Shown here: piece by piece, positions 63,984-64,000 of the stretch
Layout: each line of letters begins with the position of its first letter
How positions within the stretch are numbered: position 1 is the stretch's first letter
Made by a program: the position numbers and the translations under genes
DNA from: Fluoribacter gormanii
GTDB taxonomy: Bacteria > Pseudomonadota > Gammaproteobacteria > Legionellales > Legionellaceae
Assembly: GCF_900156395.1 (NCBI RefSeq)
Contig: NZ_FTNL01000003.1
Coordinates: 62,001-126,000 of the forward strand
Direction of reading: 5' to 3'
Length of the DNA stretch: 64,000 nucleotides
The notes under the pieces: model-generated
What the model was told of the DNA's origin: nothing
Seen by the model: the letters and a program-made list of their open reading frames with translations, nothing else
Databases searched by the model: none

Positions 63984-64000
63984 AAAATGAGAATAATTAT
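63984..64000. promoter_or_regulatory. Partial Fur-box-like sequence upstream of lbtA
   Basis: AAAATGAGAATAATTAT at the window edge resembles the GATAATGATAATCATTATC Fur box, with GAGAAT and AATTAT hexamers. It lies 92 bp before the lbtA start and may be cut by the window. Iron control is expected for this operon, but the match is incomplete. Confidence 0.45.

Noticed and set aside
1..64000. CRISPR array
   Set aside because: No regularly spaced repeats with unique spacers were seen; the repeated words are palindromes, att cores and arm sites.

Overview
The window reads as a Legionella chromosome, or a very close relative. The reasons are an lspFGHIJK type II secretion operon, a three-gene siderophore operon with the legiobactin order (lbtA-lbtB-lbtC), a second-type Fis gene next to lpxB, a Sel1-repeat protein beside lspK, an OXA class D beta-lactamase of the Legionella kind, several long low-complexity or coiled-coil proteins typical of this genus, and uniformly AT-rich sequence. 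The species cannot be named from the sequence alone.

Region 1 to 29,200 is mostly core: the 5' end of rnhA, hutU-hutH (histidine degradation), a POT peptide transporter, rsfS-rlmH-mrdA-rodA (ribosome silencing, rRNA methylation, rod-shape peptidoglycan synthesis), rnhB, a Gfo/Idh/MocA dehydrogenase overlapping lpxB (a good candidate gnnA for 2,3-diamino-sugar lipid A), fis, an L,D-transpeptidase lipoprotein, a coiled-coil protein with five HxHP motifs, htpG interrupted by one in-frame amber codon, a PLP-dependent deaminase, yaaA, a DUF4124 protein, glnA, lspFGHIJK, a Sel1-repeat protein, pmbA and a DUF2233 protein.

Region 29,200 to 37,440 holds nrdAB behind a DnaA box and two NrdR boxes spaced 32 bp, a His-rich membrane protein, an ABC exporter coupled to an OXA beta-lactamase, and an intact tRNA-Arg(CCT).

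Region 37,391 to 45,837 is an 8.4-kb integrated element. A 46-bp direct repeat of the tRNA 3' end bounds it. It has a tyrosine integrase, paired 11-bp arm-type repeats near both ends, an AlpA-type regulator, a split Toprim primase plus DUF927 ATPase replication module, two overlapping genes of a common island family, a small secreted Cys-rich cargo protein and two decayed genes (an XRE repressor and a small acidic protein). The architecture is that of a P4-like satellite, with no capsid genes.

Region 45,900 to 59,700 is accessory: a CatB-type acetyltransferase, a 160-bp MITE, a DUF4116-type protein with a caspase-like His/Cys core, rhlE, cca with a ruined HD domain, an outer-membrane beta-barrel, two tandem proteins with related N-terminal halves and different C-terminal domains (the first behind a PmrA-like site, the second with a possible Cys-His-Asp protease triad), a protein joining a TerB-like helical region to a Coq4-like HDxxHx11E domain, a DUF2339 membrane protein and an unknown. 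The effector-like genes are inferences from architecture and context.

Region 59,700 to 64,000 is the siderophore operon, with part of a possible Fur box at the window edge.
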